From contig NC_087062.1 of assembly GCF_963678635.1 (NCBI RefSeq), positions 46,459,758 to 46,523,757 of the forward strand: 64,000 bases of DNA, written 5' to 3'. The DNA is from Symsagittifera roscoffensis (taxonomy: Eukaryota > Xenacoelomorpha > Acoela > Convolutidae). Position 1 is the first letter of the stretch. Each line of letters begins with the position of its first letter. Position numbers and translations under genes: made by a program. Positions 11,901-21,200 of this stretch are shown here, piece by piece. The notes below the pieces were generated by a model. It saw nothing but the letters and a program-made list of their open reading frames with translations. It searched no databases and was not told the origin of the DNA.

Positions 11901-12104
11901 AGTGTCTGCCAGGGTTCGCGCCGTCTTCTTCGATCTCGTAGCGGTTATGGTCAGACCTGCCAAGAGCATAGGGGGTATCAGGTTTTCTTTTTCTCCCCCG
12001 GCTGGTGTCGCACCATCTCCTTGCCCGCTCTCGCCTGACCGACCCGCACTAATCAGAGAGGTCACCACGGTCTTGGCTTTTGACTTCACCACCCTCTGGT
12101 TCAC
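8964..12104 (-). CDS. Large ORF of unknown function (1046 aa), last gene of the giant element
   Basis: I do not recognise this protein. It is an open frame with a basic, Ser/Thr-rich N-terminus (residues 1-75), then a mostly helical, mixed-charge body without obvious membrane segments, signal peptide or zinc-finger cluster. The frame stays open back to 12131, where it is separated from the preceding SGNH ORF only by an in-frame TGA. The first codon used here is GTG, and the first clear ATG is further in, so an independent start is doubtful and translation through the stop is more natural. Conservation of the frame against the decayed left copy, in which most differences are substitutions, suggests it was a real selected protein. 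It sits where env lies in retroviruses but shows no envelope features. Certainty that it is coding is high; function is unknown. Confidence 0.85.
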   Translation of the reverse strand: MNQRVVKSKAKTVVTSLISAGRSGESGQGDGATPAGGEKENLIPPMLLAGLTITATRSKKTARTLADTKLEMEILNQCGSGGLEDYRPSRINMAKLKLEGQLDVVEYSRITVPESVHMGDPAGGYVEMLKARNSARGHLMAWSEKRVMQEYLKELTENSNLNRKEYGTVMSSEANEVGLEKMLEISWRAALQRYFDEAMHAPATVAAYLAHPCVRTDLQVRLAWCLMGIKRVEYEASNGSKSREQELELMEALRALISKDDSAIAWAKRKDALCFVRFVVGRIPTPVLGECIKIIRQKRVDCERNFLRALLELYQDMPLTVPSKESSDMESYRKLEEVRRYSNRELKVSRELIEAVRGQKEFATLGKLKSFQYVSGILGMAYNPFVNEEAREAYFDYEQVIVLNFWVERIKETGMLMVEQPKLGIILEERVVEPSVPELKGQVSFDCGSWDGPLKTSLVTMWELMKPSWCPHPNAGLIWDMTADITLDLDDDASLLDLAMIHHLLAMKSTKRKSNPSTELPEESPSSDWLKQGTCLAQKSGMEGHVCSLGHCLITLSEQHRQLARLYGRLSMSDKSAMELVADCHGVTDVNLITALGFCSMTSSIESLERLERAHELVMSLSVEIFPGALQTEQKIGGWREALENEMNLKDSEAYHRPTGSKYMVGSSSAPYCNSKYPTHMVVMDARTQQVLVDQLFSVPKCVSLARMSERSYDLLAKIFRAVPKRSEGELQDVVGEEFMRLNEGNVSEFQKQKPSGALPTEFPTIEEKDELHKILMEVEPLLGASGYRTRRNIVRTHGEYPCHCLAQTLWYPKRGNLILVWDVEELYSTGLPDQNQQVSIVVVSAMLAVRWLEANADTSQQETAVPTPEQLSNVKMSRELDLFRTTCKVLRIPKAIERIWSRQRLMPWFRAVMTSWMYERAKRHMSRNTEAYQSFQLDIGPGAYKRAFLTHRNAVTTAVKRVAGTPCVTEEEKKEVLRADLERNVSLCLHNSFCRNREQKVNVDLLPCCKPRLLEQESWGTARNSMDMLEKVLEDSEDQDGEVME

Positions 12105-12131
12105 GACTCGACTCCCTGTCTTTCCTTTCAG

Positions 12132-12134
12132 TCA
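12132..12134 (-). promoter_or_regulatory. In-frame UGA between the SGNH ORF and the 1046 aa ORF
   Basis: The two long ORFs are in the same frame and separated only by TGA followed by CTG. UGA followed by C, and especially UGA-CUA, is a known leaky stop context. The codons after the stop remain open to the end of the 1046 aa ORF. It could be a readthrough site or a simple nonsense mutation; the left copy does not reach this position. Confidence 0.5.
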
Positions 12135-15100
12135 CTTCAGCCCTTTCTTGGCTCGTCTAACAAGTAACTTCTTTGTGCCCTGCTGATCATCGGCACTGTC
12201 TTCTGTAACTGACTCGGTCAGAACATCCGACTCCATGGAGTTCACTATTTTCTCCAGGACCTCACGCATGATGGGTTGATTCAATCCCACCTTCATTATG
12301 GATTGTGTCCCATATCGTCGTATCACGTCCCACGATTTTTCCATGAAGTTCACTCGGCTCCAGGTTGCTCCTGTCTTGCCTTCCAGTTCCATTTGATATC
12401 TTTCCCATTCCTCTTCTGGTAACGTACTGAGGAATGATATCTTATTCGACTCTTCGATTTTCCTCCTCCTCGGTGATTCATGAAGCAGTCTCTGCGGATC
12501 CTTGCTTCGGCACTCTCTAGCCTGGCTTATTGGGTCCATCGGAGATAGATCGGCCGACGCCTCCTTTGTAGGGGACATGAAAGACGATGGCGTCATTAGC
12601 AGTAGACTCCCATCGACCTCCCCATCGTCATCTTCACTAAACCGGTATTCTAGCAAGTCCCTCTCCAACGCTCCTAGATCGGTCTCTCCCGGTTTTTCCG
12701 TCTTACTTCCGGTCTCGTCATCGTTATCGTCCTGATCCATCAATTCATCATCACCTGCATCAGGTTTCGGCCTGGGTCCTGAGGGTCCTTGTCGTGCGTC
12801 TGTGCCCGAATCCGGCCGAGCCGGTACGGTCATGTCTCCTGCGTGATAAAACAATTCACCATCCACCAGGAATTCTACTAACTCCTCGCCATGTGGAGCC
12901 AGGTCTTCTATCGTTATATATGAGCCTCCTCTGCTCTCCCCTGCCACCTCCAGCATCACTACTTTCGCTTCTCCTGACCACTTCAGTCTCGATAAGTCAT
13001 CCATGGGAGAATACACTTCGTTCCACGTTTCAGCCGAGACCTCTGGTCTCCTGGAGGGTAGTGCCTTGATCTTTTTCCTGCTCCAAGCATCAGGGAATGA
13101 GAAGTCAAACGTGTGCGCGGCGGCAGCGTTCCAGCTGATGAAGCGCGGCTCCATCCCTCCACTCCACTTCAGCATTCTCTTCTCTGCGTCACGAGCTGCT
13201 CCGATGCGAGGGGCAATGATGGGAGATGTGACTCCCAACAACATCCTCCTTATCGGTGGATATCGAGGGCATTGGTCCGGCAGCGGCCTGGACCCAGGAA
13301 GCCATGTTTGCTGATTCTCTTTCGCGTGGGTGTAGGCTCCTGGCAATTGAGGTACTCCCACAGCCTCTCCTGTATCTTTCACCACTGGTCTCAAATTCCA
13401 AAGTTTTGGGTTAAACTGGATGTGGGACAGATCCTCACGGCCCATTCGGCACTTGAAGTGGTTGTTGAAGTCCATCAACACCCAGCCTGGCTCTGCTATT
13501 CTTCCGAACAGCCTATCGTCGCTAGCCAGCCTTCTCAGTTCACTCTGCTCTACCCAATTCAGCACGGAACAATCCACGACTGAGACCAGGTTGACGTACA
13601 ACACCGAATTCCTGTACGCTTTAACTTGCACATCCGGGAGCGCAAAAGACATCACCGGTCCATACACCACTGTGACGAATTCCCTCAGCCCGTGGACCAG
13701 AGCCAACGGATCAATCCGCATCATGACAGCCAAGTCCGTCAGTAAGGGCATGCCACAATACTGCTTACATTCGCCTGCGTTCGTCGCCACCTTGTCTTCT
13801 CCCGTGACGCTTCTGTTAAGTTGCAAGAGGTATTGAAGCAGGAGAGTCCTCCAGTCTTTCATCTTCTTGAGCGAGGCGGTTTCCAACTGTGCATTGAACT
13901 CACGACTGGGTCCCTGTAGTTGTTCAGGGTAACGCAACAGCACAAGCAAGTCACCCAGTCGACCGTAGGTCATGGCAATCAGAGTCAGGAGTCCATCCAA
14001 TCTCAAATCTGCCAACGCTTGGGTAAAGAGGTTTGCCGGTCCTTTCACAAGGTTTTCATGACCAAATGTCACGTATAAGGCTAGCACCAGGCCAATCGAC
14101 AACTTCCTGATGTCCTTGACGAAACTCGCGATCAGGTTCCTAGATGCCTTCGGATAGCACGTCGATAGGAAAGATGGCGTCCATCCCACTCCCATTCCAC
14201 CCAAGATAGCATCTGATCGTTCATACTGTGCCTTCGTGGCCAGCAAGTCAGCTTGGAACTTGTCCAGCGACATCGTGTTTACGTCTTGCATCAGTTTCAA
14301 CATCTTGCCTCCAGCTAACTCCCGGGCATCAAATAGGTTCTTTAGATACACGTGTATCTCTTTAATTATTGCCGGCGCATGCTCGAATGCGTCCTCACCC
14401 AAGGTGCACAGCCTCGGTGACAAATACAACCATACGTTGTTGTGCGGCTTCGTACGCAAAGCTATTGCCATGAGGTCCTCCTCCGCTGACGTCATGTTCT
14501 TTCTGATCATCCTTCCCTGCTCATTCTCTGCATGATCCATCTGTCTGAACCAGAGATCATCAGCGATCTGTTGTACTAACAGATGATCGTCATCTACCCC
14601 TGGTCTTAACTTCAGTAATCTGGCGAAGTTGGACAGCTCCAACCCCAGAATTTCATCTAGCACCAACCGAGTTGTGCTACAATCTCTGAGCCCTTGAATG
14701 GCATTGGAAATGTCAGCCCAAACAGCGGGAAGCTCAGATCGGGATGGGTAGTAATTATCTGGGTCTACTACTCTGTTCGGGGCAGGAATTATCACGTTGA
14801 ATATCCCCTCTGCTATCGTTGTGACCATTGTGTACACAAATTGAAGGGGTTCTGGCAACGCAGCGTAGCCTGGTGACAATACAAAGATCACCTTCACCAC
14901 ATTCATGGTGAAGCGTTGTCTTGCTGCTGCCTCTACCTCGGCCATCGCCGAGAGCAGTGTCATTATTGCCTCCCCTATAACCTCGTTACTCGGGATCGAC
15001 CCATCCGTCAGACGTGACAATAAGCCCCTGCTTTGCCGATGATCATTTGAGCCTGCAACCACTATTACCTGTGGCTCCATACTGACCACCCTTCGCACAC

Positions 15101-16631
15101 TTATCATCATGCCGATTGCTTGTCCCCAGTCCAATTTAGCTGCCGTCAAGAAAATAACATCGGGCCAGAATAGAGAACGGGGCGTGCAGAGATAATCGGA
15201 GCCGGCCACAATCAGATACTTGGCTGCCTTCATATCCAAGGGATCATAAGCTGCAAAAAGGCCATCGCCTATTGGGGCCTTCAGTTTCCCATATCTCTTA
15301 TCGTCTCCAACCACCGTTGTCGTTCGGGGGTAGTCCCTTGAATACTCGCCAGGCGTCTGACCGGGTGGTTTAGCAAACTGCCTGTACATCTTGTGGTGCT
15401 TGTTATTGGGCTTGTTCTCTGTCTGAAATTTGCCCTTGCGAGCAGGTGGTGTCCTTTCCCGGGTCCTATCTCGAACATCGGTGAGCGACCGGGTGTTCAA
15501 AGGTCCAAAGGTATTGTCATGAGGTAATCCATTCAAGTCTACATGTCGGAGTGAGGTCGAGGAGCTGAATTTCTCCTGCTCTGCTAGCAGCCAATCCACG
15601 TCCGGTATCCGATAAAGTCGCGATAATGTAGGACTTTCTCCGCCAGTCATTCTCATTGCGTCCTCCCGACACGTCAAGGTATTCATGTTCAATTTCGCCG
15701 ACATCTCCGTCTTATACTGACCCCAATGACTAGTATCTGATCTATTCCAAAGCAGCCTGCTGCCTGATTCGATTCCCTCCGCTGGCACGGTACTTGTAGA
15801 CGGTCCTGCTGTCGAAGCAGGATTTGTCGTGGCAGGCGGATCGTTCCTCCTAGACGCGGTCTGGGAGTTATTCCTGTTGTTCTGTTCCACCGATCTGCCG
15901 AGTCGGCTTCCAATCGATTGCGGCCTGGGAGGAGGAGCAGTCCCTAGCCTGTCTCTCACGTTTGAACTTGGAGCAACGGTTGCGGCTCCAAGCGTCTCCG
16001 TTGCCAAGGGCCCTAGACGGTTGGCGAGGGATTCGGGCACGGTTGCCCTTATTCTACTCCCTTCGGTCGAATTGGTCCGAGCCAAAGAACCGGTCGCCCT
16101 CGACTCTTGCTCCGCTTCCCTCAATTGCGTCTGAAACACATCATTAATCCAATGCCTCCCTCGTTGGGTATTGAAGTGCACTCCATCTTTAGTGAGCGCG
16201 ATGTGGTCAGTCATGCGCAGCATATTTTCGAGATCCAGGAGTCGCAACTCGCCAGGGTTGTTCCTCACCAGACTGCGGGTCATTTCATTCCACCGCGTCA
16301 CGTTGCCATTCATGAAATCTGCAGCTATGGTGCCCACCAAAGGATTTGGTGGTATCGTGCACAAGATCACGAGCTTGGGTCTGTACTTTTCTTTCAATTC
16401 GTTCAAGAGACACACCAATAGAGGTTCCCACTTGTTCTCCGGAGTCACGGGGGCTCTCGAGACGTCATTGGTCCCCAGCATTATTATTAATGTATCCAGA
16501 TGATCCTCGCTCTGGAATTCCATCATTTTGATGACCTGAGCCACTGAGGCTCCCCCAAAGGACAGAATGGTAGTCTGACCATAGACGAAGATCTCATTCA
16601 GATCTCTCACCAAACTGTCTCCAATGATCAA
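12132..16631 (-). CDS. SGNH/GDSL hydrolase-like multidomain protein (1499 aa)
   Basis: The N-terminus carries the SGNH esterase blocks. GDSL-type IIGDSL has Ser at residue 6, FGGAS at 25-29, GTND with Asn at 55, and DGVHFN with Asp 149 and His 152. These are the expected catalytic and oxyanion positions. Residues about 185-430 are low-complexity and Arg/Ser-rich. Near residues 470-620 a second SGNH-like fold may be present (VAGSDYL, then VVAGSND), with the nucleophile region altered. The rest is unrecognised, with an acidic stretch near 1290-1315. The frame is open upstream to 16685 and overlaps the preceding ORF in the -1 frame. There is no ATG before the catalytic Ser. GDSL-type esterases are known in CR1 LINE ORF1 and in the Terminon elements of bdelloid rotifers. 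A role in the element's life cycle is inference. Confidence 0.85.
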   Translation of the reverse strand: MIIGDSLVRDLNEIFVYGQTTILSFGGASVAQVIKMMEFQSEDHLDTLIIMLGTNDVSRAPVTPENKWEPLLVCLLNELKEKYRPKLVILCTIPPNPLVGTIAADFMNGNVTRWNEMTRSLVRNNPGELRLLDLENMLRMTDHIALTKDGVHFNTQRGRHWINDVFQTQLREAEQESRATGSLARTNSTEGSRIRATVPESLANRLGPLATETLGAATVAPSSNVRDRLGTAPPPRPQSIGSRLGRSVEQNNRNNSQTASRRNDPPATTNPASTAGPSTSTVPAEGIESGSRLLWNRSDTSHWGQYKTEMSAKLNMNTLTCREDAMRMTGGESPTLSRLYRIPDVDWLLAEQEKFSSSTSLRHVDLNGLPHDNTFGPLNTRSLTDVRDRTRERTPPARKGKFQTENKPNNKHHKMYRQFAKPPGQTPGEYSRDYPRTTTVVGDDKRYGKLKAPIGDGLFAAYDPLDMKAAKYLIVAGSDYLCTPRSLFWPDVIFLTAAKLDWGQAIGMMISVRRVVSMEPQVIVVAGSNDHRQSRGLLSRLTDGSIPSNEVIGEAIMTLLSAMAEVEAAARQRFTMNVVKVIFVLSPGYAALPEPLQFVYTMVTTIAEGIFNVIIPAPNRVVDPDNYYPSRSELPAVWADISNAIQGLRDCSTTRLVLDEILGLELSNFARLLKLRPGVDDDHLLVQQIADDLWFRQMDHAENEQGRMIRKNMTSAEEDLMAIALRTKPHNNVWLYLSPRLCTLGEDAFEHAPAIIKEIHVYLKNLFDARELAGGKMLKLMQDVNTMSLDKFQADLLATKAQYERSDAILGGMGVGWTPSFLSTCYPKASRNLIASFVKDIRKLSIGLVLALYVTFGHENLVKGPANLFTQALADLRLDGLLTLIAMTYGRLGDLLVLLRYPEQLQGPSREFNAQLETASLKKMKDWRTLLLQYLLQLNRSVTGEDKVATNAGECKQYCGMPLLTDLAVMMRIDPLALVHGLREFVTVVYGPVMSFALPDVQVKAYRNSVLYVNLVSVVDCSVLNWVEQSELRRLASDDRLFGRIAEPGWVLMDFNNHFKCRMGREDLSHIQFNPKLWNLRPVVKDTGEAVGVPQLPGAYTHAKENQQTWLPGSRPLPDQCPRYPPIRRMLLGVTSPIIAPRIGAARDAEKRMLKWSGGMEPRFISWNAAAAHTFDFSFPDAWSRKKIKALPSRRPEVSAETWNEVYSPMDDLSRLKWSGEAKVVMLEVAGESRGGSYITIEDLAPHGEELVEFLVDGELFYHAGDMTVPARPDSGTDARQGPSGPRPKPDAGDDELMDQDDNDDETGSKTEKPGETDLGALERDLLEYRFSEDDDGEVDGSLLLMTPSSFMSPTKEASADLSPMDPISQARECRSKDPQRLLHESPRRRKIEESNKISFLSTLPEEEWERYQMELEGKTGATWSRVNFMEKSWDVIRRYGTQSIMKVGLNQPIMREVLEKIVNSMESDVLTESVTEDSADDQQGTKKLLVRRAKKGLK

Positions 16632-17824
16632 ATGGCGACTCCCTGGGTTATTACCTGGTCGTTCGTGGCGGGGTTCCAGCTCATGTCATTCAGGCAGGCT
16701 CGAGGATGCTCGGCTGGCACTTGCGCGAACTGATGACGTGCCATCAGATTCTTCCTCATGTCTACCACGCGAGACTTCTCAAAGACTCCACCAGGCGCAG
16801 AACACGCTATCGTGCGGGTTGTTCGCTCCGAGCTATTTGATGAATGATCACGACGTTGGGAAGGAACGATCCTAACCAGTGTCCGCTCAGTGCCTCTGTT
16901 GATCTCATCCATTGCGGCTCTGACCACTTGGTTGAATGATTCCTGGGATTGAGGAGCTAGATAGGTGTCAGAAGGGTCTGGTATCGGGAACCTTTGACTC
17001 GAAGCAGACGGTCGTGTCTGCTGAGGAGCCTCGGGCCCCCTTGATGCACGCAAATCCAGAACCTCAGGTCCTCTCGATGCGCATAGCTCCTGCGCTGTTG
17101 TCTTGGGGCGCGTGTCGTTGGATCCCTCCGAGGATCTCATGCTCGCTAGGACTTCCGGTGACACTTGGCTCACCTTCGCCATATACAGCTCCTTCAGGTG
17201 CTTTATCTCATCCTCCTTGTAGGCCACCTGCAGATCTTCAAATTTCTTTTTCCATTCGTCTCTCTCTCGAGCTATCGCCCTGTACTCCTGAAGTTTGGCA
17301 CACAGCTCGCTCTGATCTCTCTCCTTCTTCTCCAGTGTCTCAATCGTCTCCGACGTCTGGATCTCTATCTCGCTCACTCTCACTCTCTTCGGGGGAGGAG
17401 CAGCTGTTGGAGAGTCGATCGAGTGTGACGGGCCTGGCCCATCACGTTGTCTCTTCGCTCCGATGAGTGGCTGCGCAGGTTGGACGGGTAAGGGCATCTC
17501 ACCTAGCCGGTGGTCCCTTTGCTCACCTAGTCCTGGCTCACGAGCCAGGTCGTGGCCAGACATTTCTCCACGCCTCCATCTCATCAATCGGTTTCGGCCT
17601 CTCTCGGCGGTCCCGGACTCACCGAAGGCCAACATCAACACGACTTCTGTAGGGCGATTCCCTCGACCCTCTCGTCCTAGTGCATTGAGGAGTGCAACCA
17701 CAAACATCGCCAACCCCGGGTGTTCTCGTGTGAAATCACAATCGATCAGCCGCTGATAGATCTCGTCTAGAGTCGCTCCTAGACTCGCTGAGAGGAATTC
17801 CATGAGTTCGTTCGTGTCACCCAT
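16628..17824 (-). CDS. Coiled-coil accessory ORF (398 aa)
   Basis: The family is not recognised. It starts at a true ATG with G at -3 and +4. Residues 1-75 form a compact helical region. Basic clusters AKRQR and PPKRVRV near 125-150 look like nuclear-localisation signals. Residues about 150-225 are rich in Glu, Lys and Leu with heptad-like spacing and probably form a coiled coil. A short duplicated ASRGPE motif lies near 245-262, and the C-terminal half is polar and Arg-rich. The last 57 bases overlap the open SGNH frame in -1, so the ORF may be the N-terminal part of a frameshift fusion, much as Gag is to Pol. It is the first gene after pol, preceded by a 446-base spacer that could hold a subgenomic promoter or splice acceptor. 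Confidence 0.8.
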   Translation of the reverse strand: MGDTNELMEFLSASLGATLDEIYQRLIDCDFTREHPGLAMFVVALLNALGREGRGNRPTEVVLMLAFGESGTAERGRNRLMRWRRGEMSGHDLAREPGLGEQRDHRLGEMPLPVQPAQPLIGAKRQRDGPGPSHSIDSPTAAPPPKRVRVSEIEIQTSETIETLEKKERDQSELCAKLQEYRAIARERDEWKKKFEDLQVAYKEDEIKHLKELYMAKVSQVSPEVLASMRSSEGSNDTRPKTTAQELCASRGPEVLDLRASRGPEAPQQTRPSASSQRFPIPDPSDTYLAPQSQESFNQVVRAAMDEINRGTERTLVRIVPSQRRDHSSNSSERTTRTIACSAPGGVFEKSRVVDMRKNLMARHQFAQVPAEHPRACLNDMSWNPATNDQVITQGVAI

Positions 17825-18270
17825 TTCTTATCGTGTTGATTCTTGTCGTCGTGTAGTTTCTTCGTTTGATTCAATGAATTCAATAAACAATCTTCGATCA
17901 ATCAAGATCTAAAAAACAAGTCGCGACTTAGAACCATCATTTTTGGATACAACATCAATCAATTCTTTAAAACTCTCCATTGAAATTCTTTTCACAATTC
18001 TGATTTAAAATTTTAGCACCAAGGTGGATCGTCCACCTTTGCCTTTGTCAGAGTAGCACGAATGTGCGCTGTCACCTTGATGACCTGGAGTGCCCCAGGT
18101 CTTTTATGACACAAACATAAAACCTATCATAACAATAGCATAACATAGACACATAAACATCACACACCTATACTATCACTTAAAAACATAAAACTTAATC
18201 CTAATCTAAGCTTAATCCTAATCTCTATCAAGTTGACTTAATAAAAATCACTTACCGCTGAATGCATTTC
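17825..18270 (-). other. Spacer between pol and the accessory ORFs
   Basis: AT-rich and without an open frame. It separates the pol stop from the ATG of the 398 aa ORF. A spliced or internally initiated RNA would be needed to express the downstream genes. I could not pick out a convincing splice acceptor or promoter. Confidence 0.5.
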
Positions 18271-21200
18271 CTAGCATATACTCAGATAGTATTTCTTATG
18301 TAAGTAAACTTCTATGTCAGTTTCTGAAAATATCACATGCACAAGAGCGTACAACTCTCTCGGGTGTAGCTTCCTTCTATTGGGATCATAAACTGGTAAC
18401 GAGAGAGAGGTCACACTTCTCTCAACCAGGAAATCCCTAAGTCGAGTCAAGGCCAATACCAAGCTCTCCGGATTCACGTGTTGCCTATCAGTAGCTTTCG
18501 TAACCAAAAAATACAAATATTTCCCTGGTATCTGTGATGCAACAGGGGGCAGCGCTATCATCCCTCCCACACCAGGCCTCTGTTTCCACAAAAACTCGAT
18601 ATTTCTATACTCTCTCTTGAAGTCAGCCGCTAGTGCTGTTTTGAAGCTTACGTCCGCGGTTATCGCTATGGCGCACGTGCGTTCCGTGAGTATGAAATCG
18701 CTGTCCGTTATGACGATATTGTTCGAATAATGGTTCGGTAGATCAAAATACGATTCAAAGATTCGTCCAAAAAGTGGTTTTTTAGCATTCTCGCCCTCTG
18801 TCTCTAGTTCTCCGGTTTCTCTTGCCGATTTCAGTTTTTTTATTATCAGATTTTCGGTGTGGGTGAGTCCTACCCCCACTCCCCGGACAAAAATATCCAT
18901 CGACGTCCCCGTCGATCGCCCAAAGTCTAGGAGATCGAGGTTGGATTGTGGAACACGTAGAGGACCATCTGGGGCGACCCAGTTGGACTCGGTATTGTCA
19001 TGACTGATGTATTTGACGCCGTCTCTATCGACGTCCTGAATCGTCAGGATCGTCTCTTTTGGATCTGTCGGTAGATCATGGAGCCATTCGAGCACGCGCA
19101 AGTTAGTTAGTTCTTGCTCATGAGTCTGTTCCGCTTCTGGTTCGAACTCCACTTCTGGTTCTGATCGATCGTCGATCCAATCTTGATCCATATAGTTCAC
19201 AAGGTCGATTTCTTCTAGCAACGCCACTTCGTCCAGTCCCACCAGCGAGTCTATGACATCACTCACTACTATCCTGTCTACAACGAAGTCCTCGCCGTAC
19301 GGATTGTATTTCTTCTGGTTTTCTCCTCTCTTGCTTTGGCGTGTTTCCATAGTGAGAGGAAAGTCAGGCTGTATTCCTTTGTCAATTTCGGTTTGTTCCG
19401 GGCAGTCCCAGTCTTCTTCGGCATAAGGTAGAGTTTCATCGTCCACCTCTACTCGCTCGGTCAACTCGAGATCCAGTGGTAGATCGCAATCGTCCACCAC
19501 CTCATTCCCGTCGTTCTTGTCGCGAGTACCCCTTTCATTCACTTCACAAGCAGGATCCACTATCAAATAGTCTCCCTCTTGCATGTCTGCTGGAATGCAC
19601 CAATCCTCTGACGAGGCATTGTGTGGTTTGATGTTCTCGTAATGAGCTGCTCTTCCAGTGGTCAATCGATAAAAACGACCTCCTTGGTGCACCTCTGTTA
19701 TCTGAAATGGACCACGCCATTTCTTTAATAATTTATTGGTTCCTTTTGGTGGAACCACTTCCTGGAACACCCAGACGTAGTCGCCAACTGAGTAGGCTTT
19801 CGCATCAGCTGTCCTTTTGTCAAACCTCCTTTTTTGTCTAATTTGCGCCTGTTGCGTATTCCTCCTGCATAAGTCATTGAGATCCTGCTGTCTTCTAATA
19901 ACATCCCGCACGTACGTTTGCGGTGCTGTCCTCTTCCCCTCATATTCAGGGTAGAAAAACGTCAACGGGAGCGCTTTTTCATGACCCGTTAACATCATGT
20001 GCGGACTTATTCCCGTGGTGGAATGCTCCGTGCTGTTGTAAGCACCCATCACTTGCGGCAGGTGCTTGTCCCAGTCATCCATGTAACGCGAGCAATAGAC
20101 TCTCAGCATGGATACCAGTGTGCGATTTTGCCTCTCGACTAGGCCATTCGTTTGCGGGTGATAAGTGGTCGAGTGGGCCTGCGCTACCTGCGACCTTTTC
20201 ATCAACTCCTTCGTGAGATCGCCCACGAATGCTTTGCCATTGTCCGATTGGAACGTGATGGGGCAGCCATGCCTCGCTATCCACACATTTATCAAATGAT
20301 CGCATGTTTCTTCCGCCGATGCTGTCATGCAGGGTGCTGCCTCCGCATACTTCGTAAAATGGTCGATCATTACCAGCACCTGATTATAGCCCGTTGCTGT
20401 CATACAGATTTTCTGATGATCAATTTGCACCACTTCGTTGAAACCTGACGACTCTATTGACTGTAGGGGGAACCTTAGCTTCCTGGGATCCTTCGCCTGC
20501 TGACATGACAGGCATGCTGCGATCCACTTCTCACAAGCCTTCTTCAATCCCGGCCATTCGAATCGTTTCTGTATCCTGTTATACACTTTGTCCACGCCTT
20601 GATGGCCCATCTGATCATGTGAGCGAAAGAGCAATTCGGTCTGGTACAACTGTGGTAACACTATTGAATTGTATTTATAGAGGACCTTGTCCTCCTCTTT
20701 TCGTTTGCAGGCTACGATTTCGTCCTTGTTCAGGTACAACAAGTCGTTTCGCTTCAGGTAGAATTGCTTCAGGATTTTATAGCTGTCTTCTTCCAAATCT
20801 CCCTTGTCTGGTGCTCCATTCTCGATCCATCTCTTCAGACTGCTCGTCATTCTGTCATTTCGTTGAGCCCTTAGGAGATCCGACAGCCTGTACCTGGCTT
20901 TCAAATACGTCTTCACCACGTTCATTTGCCCACTCATTATCTCCGGAGCATGAGCATCGTCCATCAACTTGACACACCATATCTTTTTCAAGGGCGTCGC
21001 TTCCTGCACAGATGGTTCCAGATTGGTACGGACGACCGTACCATGTGGCAGCAATCTGGTTGGGCGTTTCGAAACTGCTATCAGCTCGAGCTCGTCCGCG
21101 GCATTATCTACCACAGTGCCCTCTTCATCTGAGGTGTATCTGTCCCTGTCTGGATCCTGATGTGTTTCTCGGTCCAGCCCACGCTGCTTCAAGTCTACCA

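Noticed and set aside
8964-12104. The 1046 aa ORF as an envelope gene.
   Set aside because: No signal peptide, transmembrane segment, fusion peptide or cysteine-rich ectodomain can be seen.
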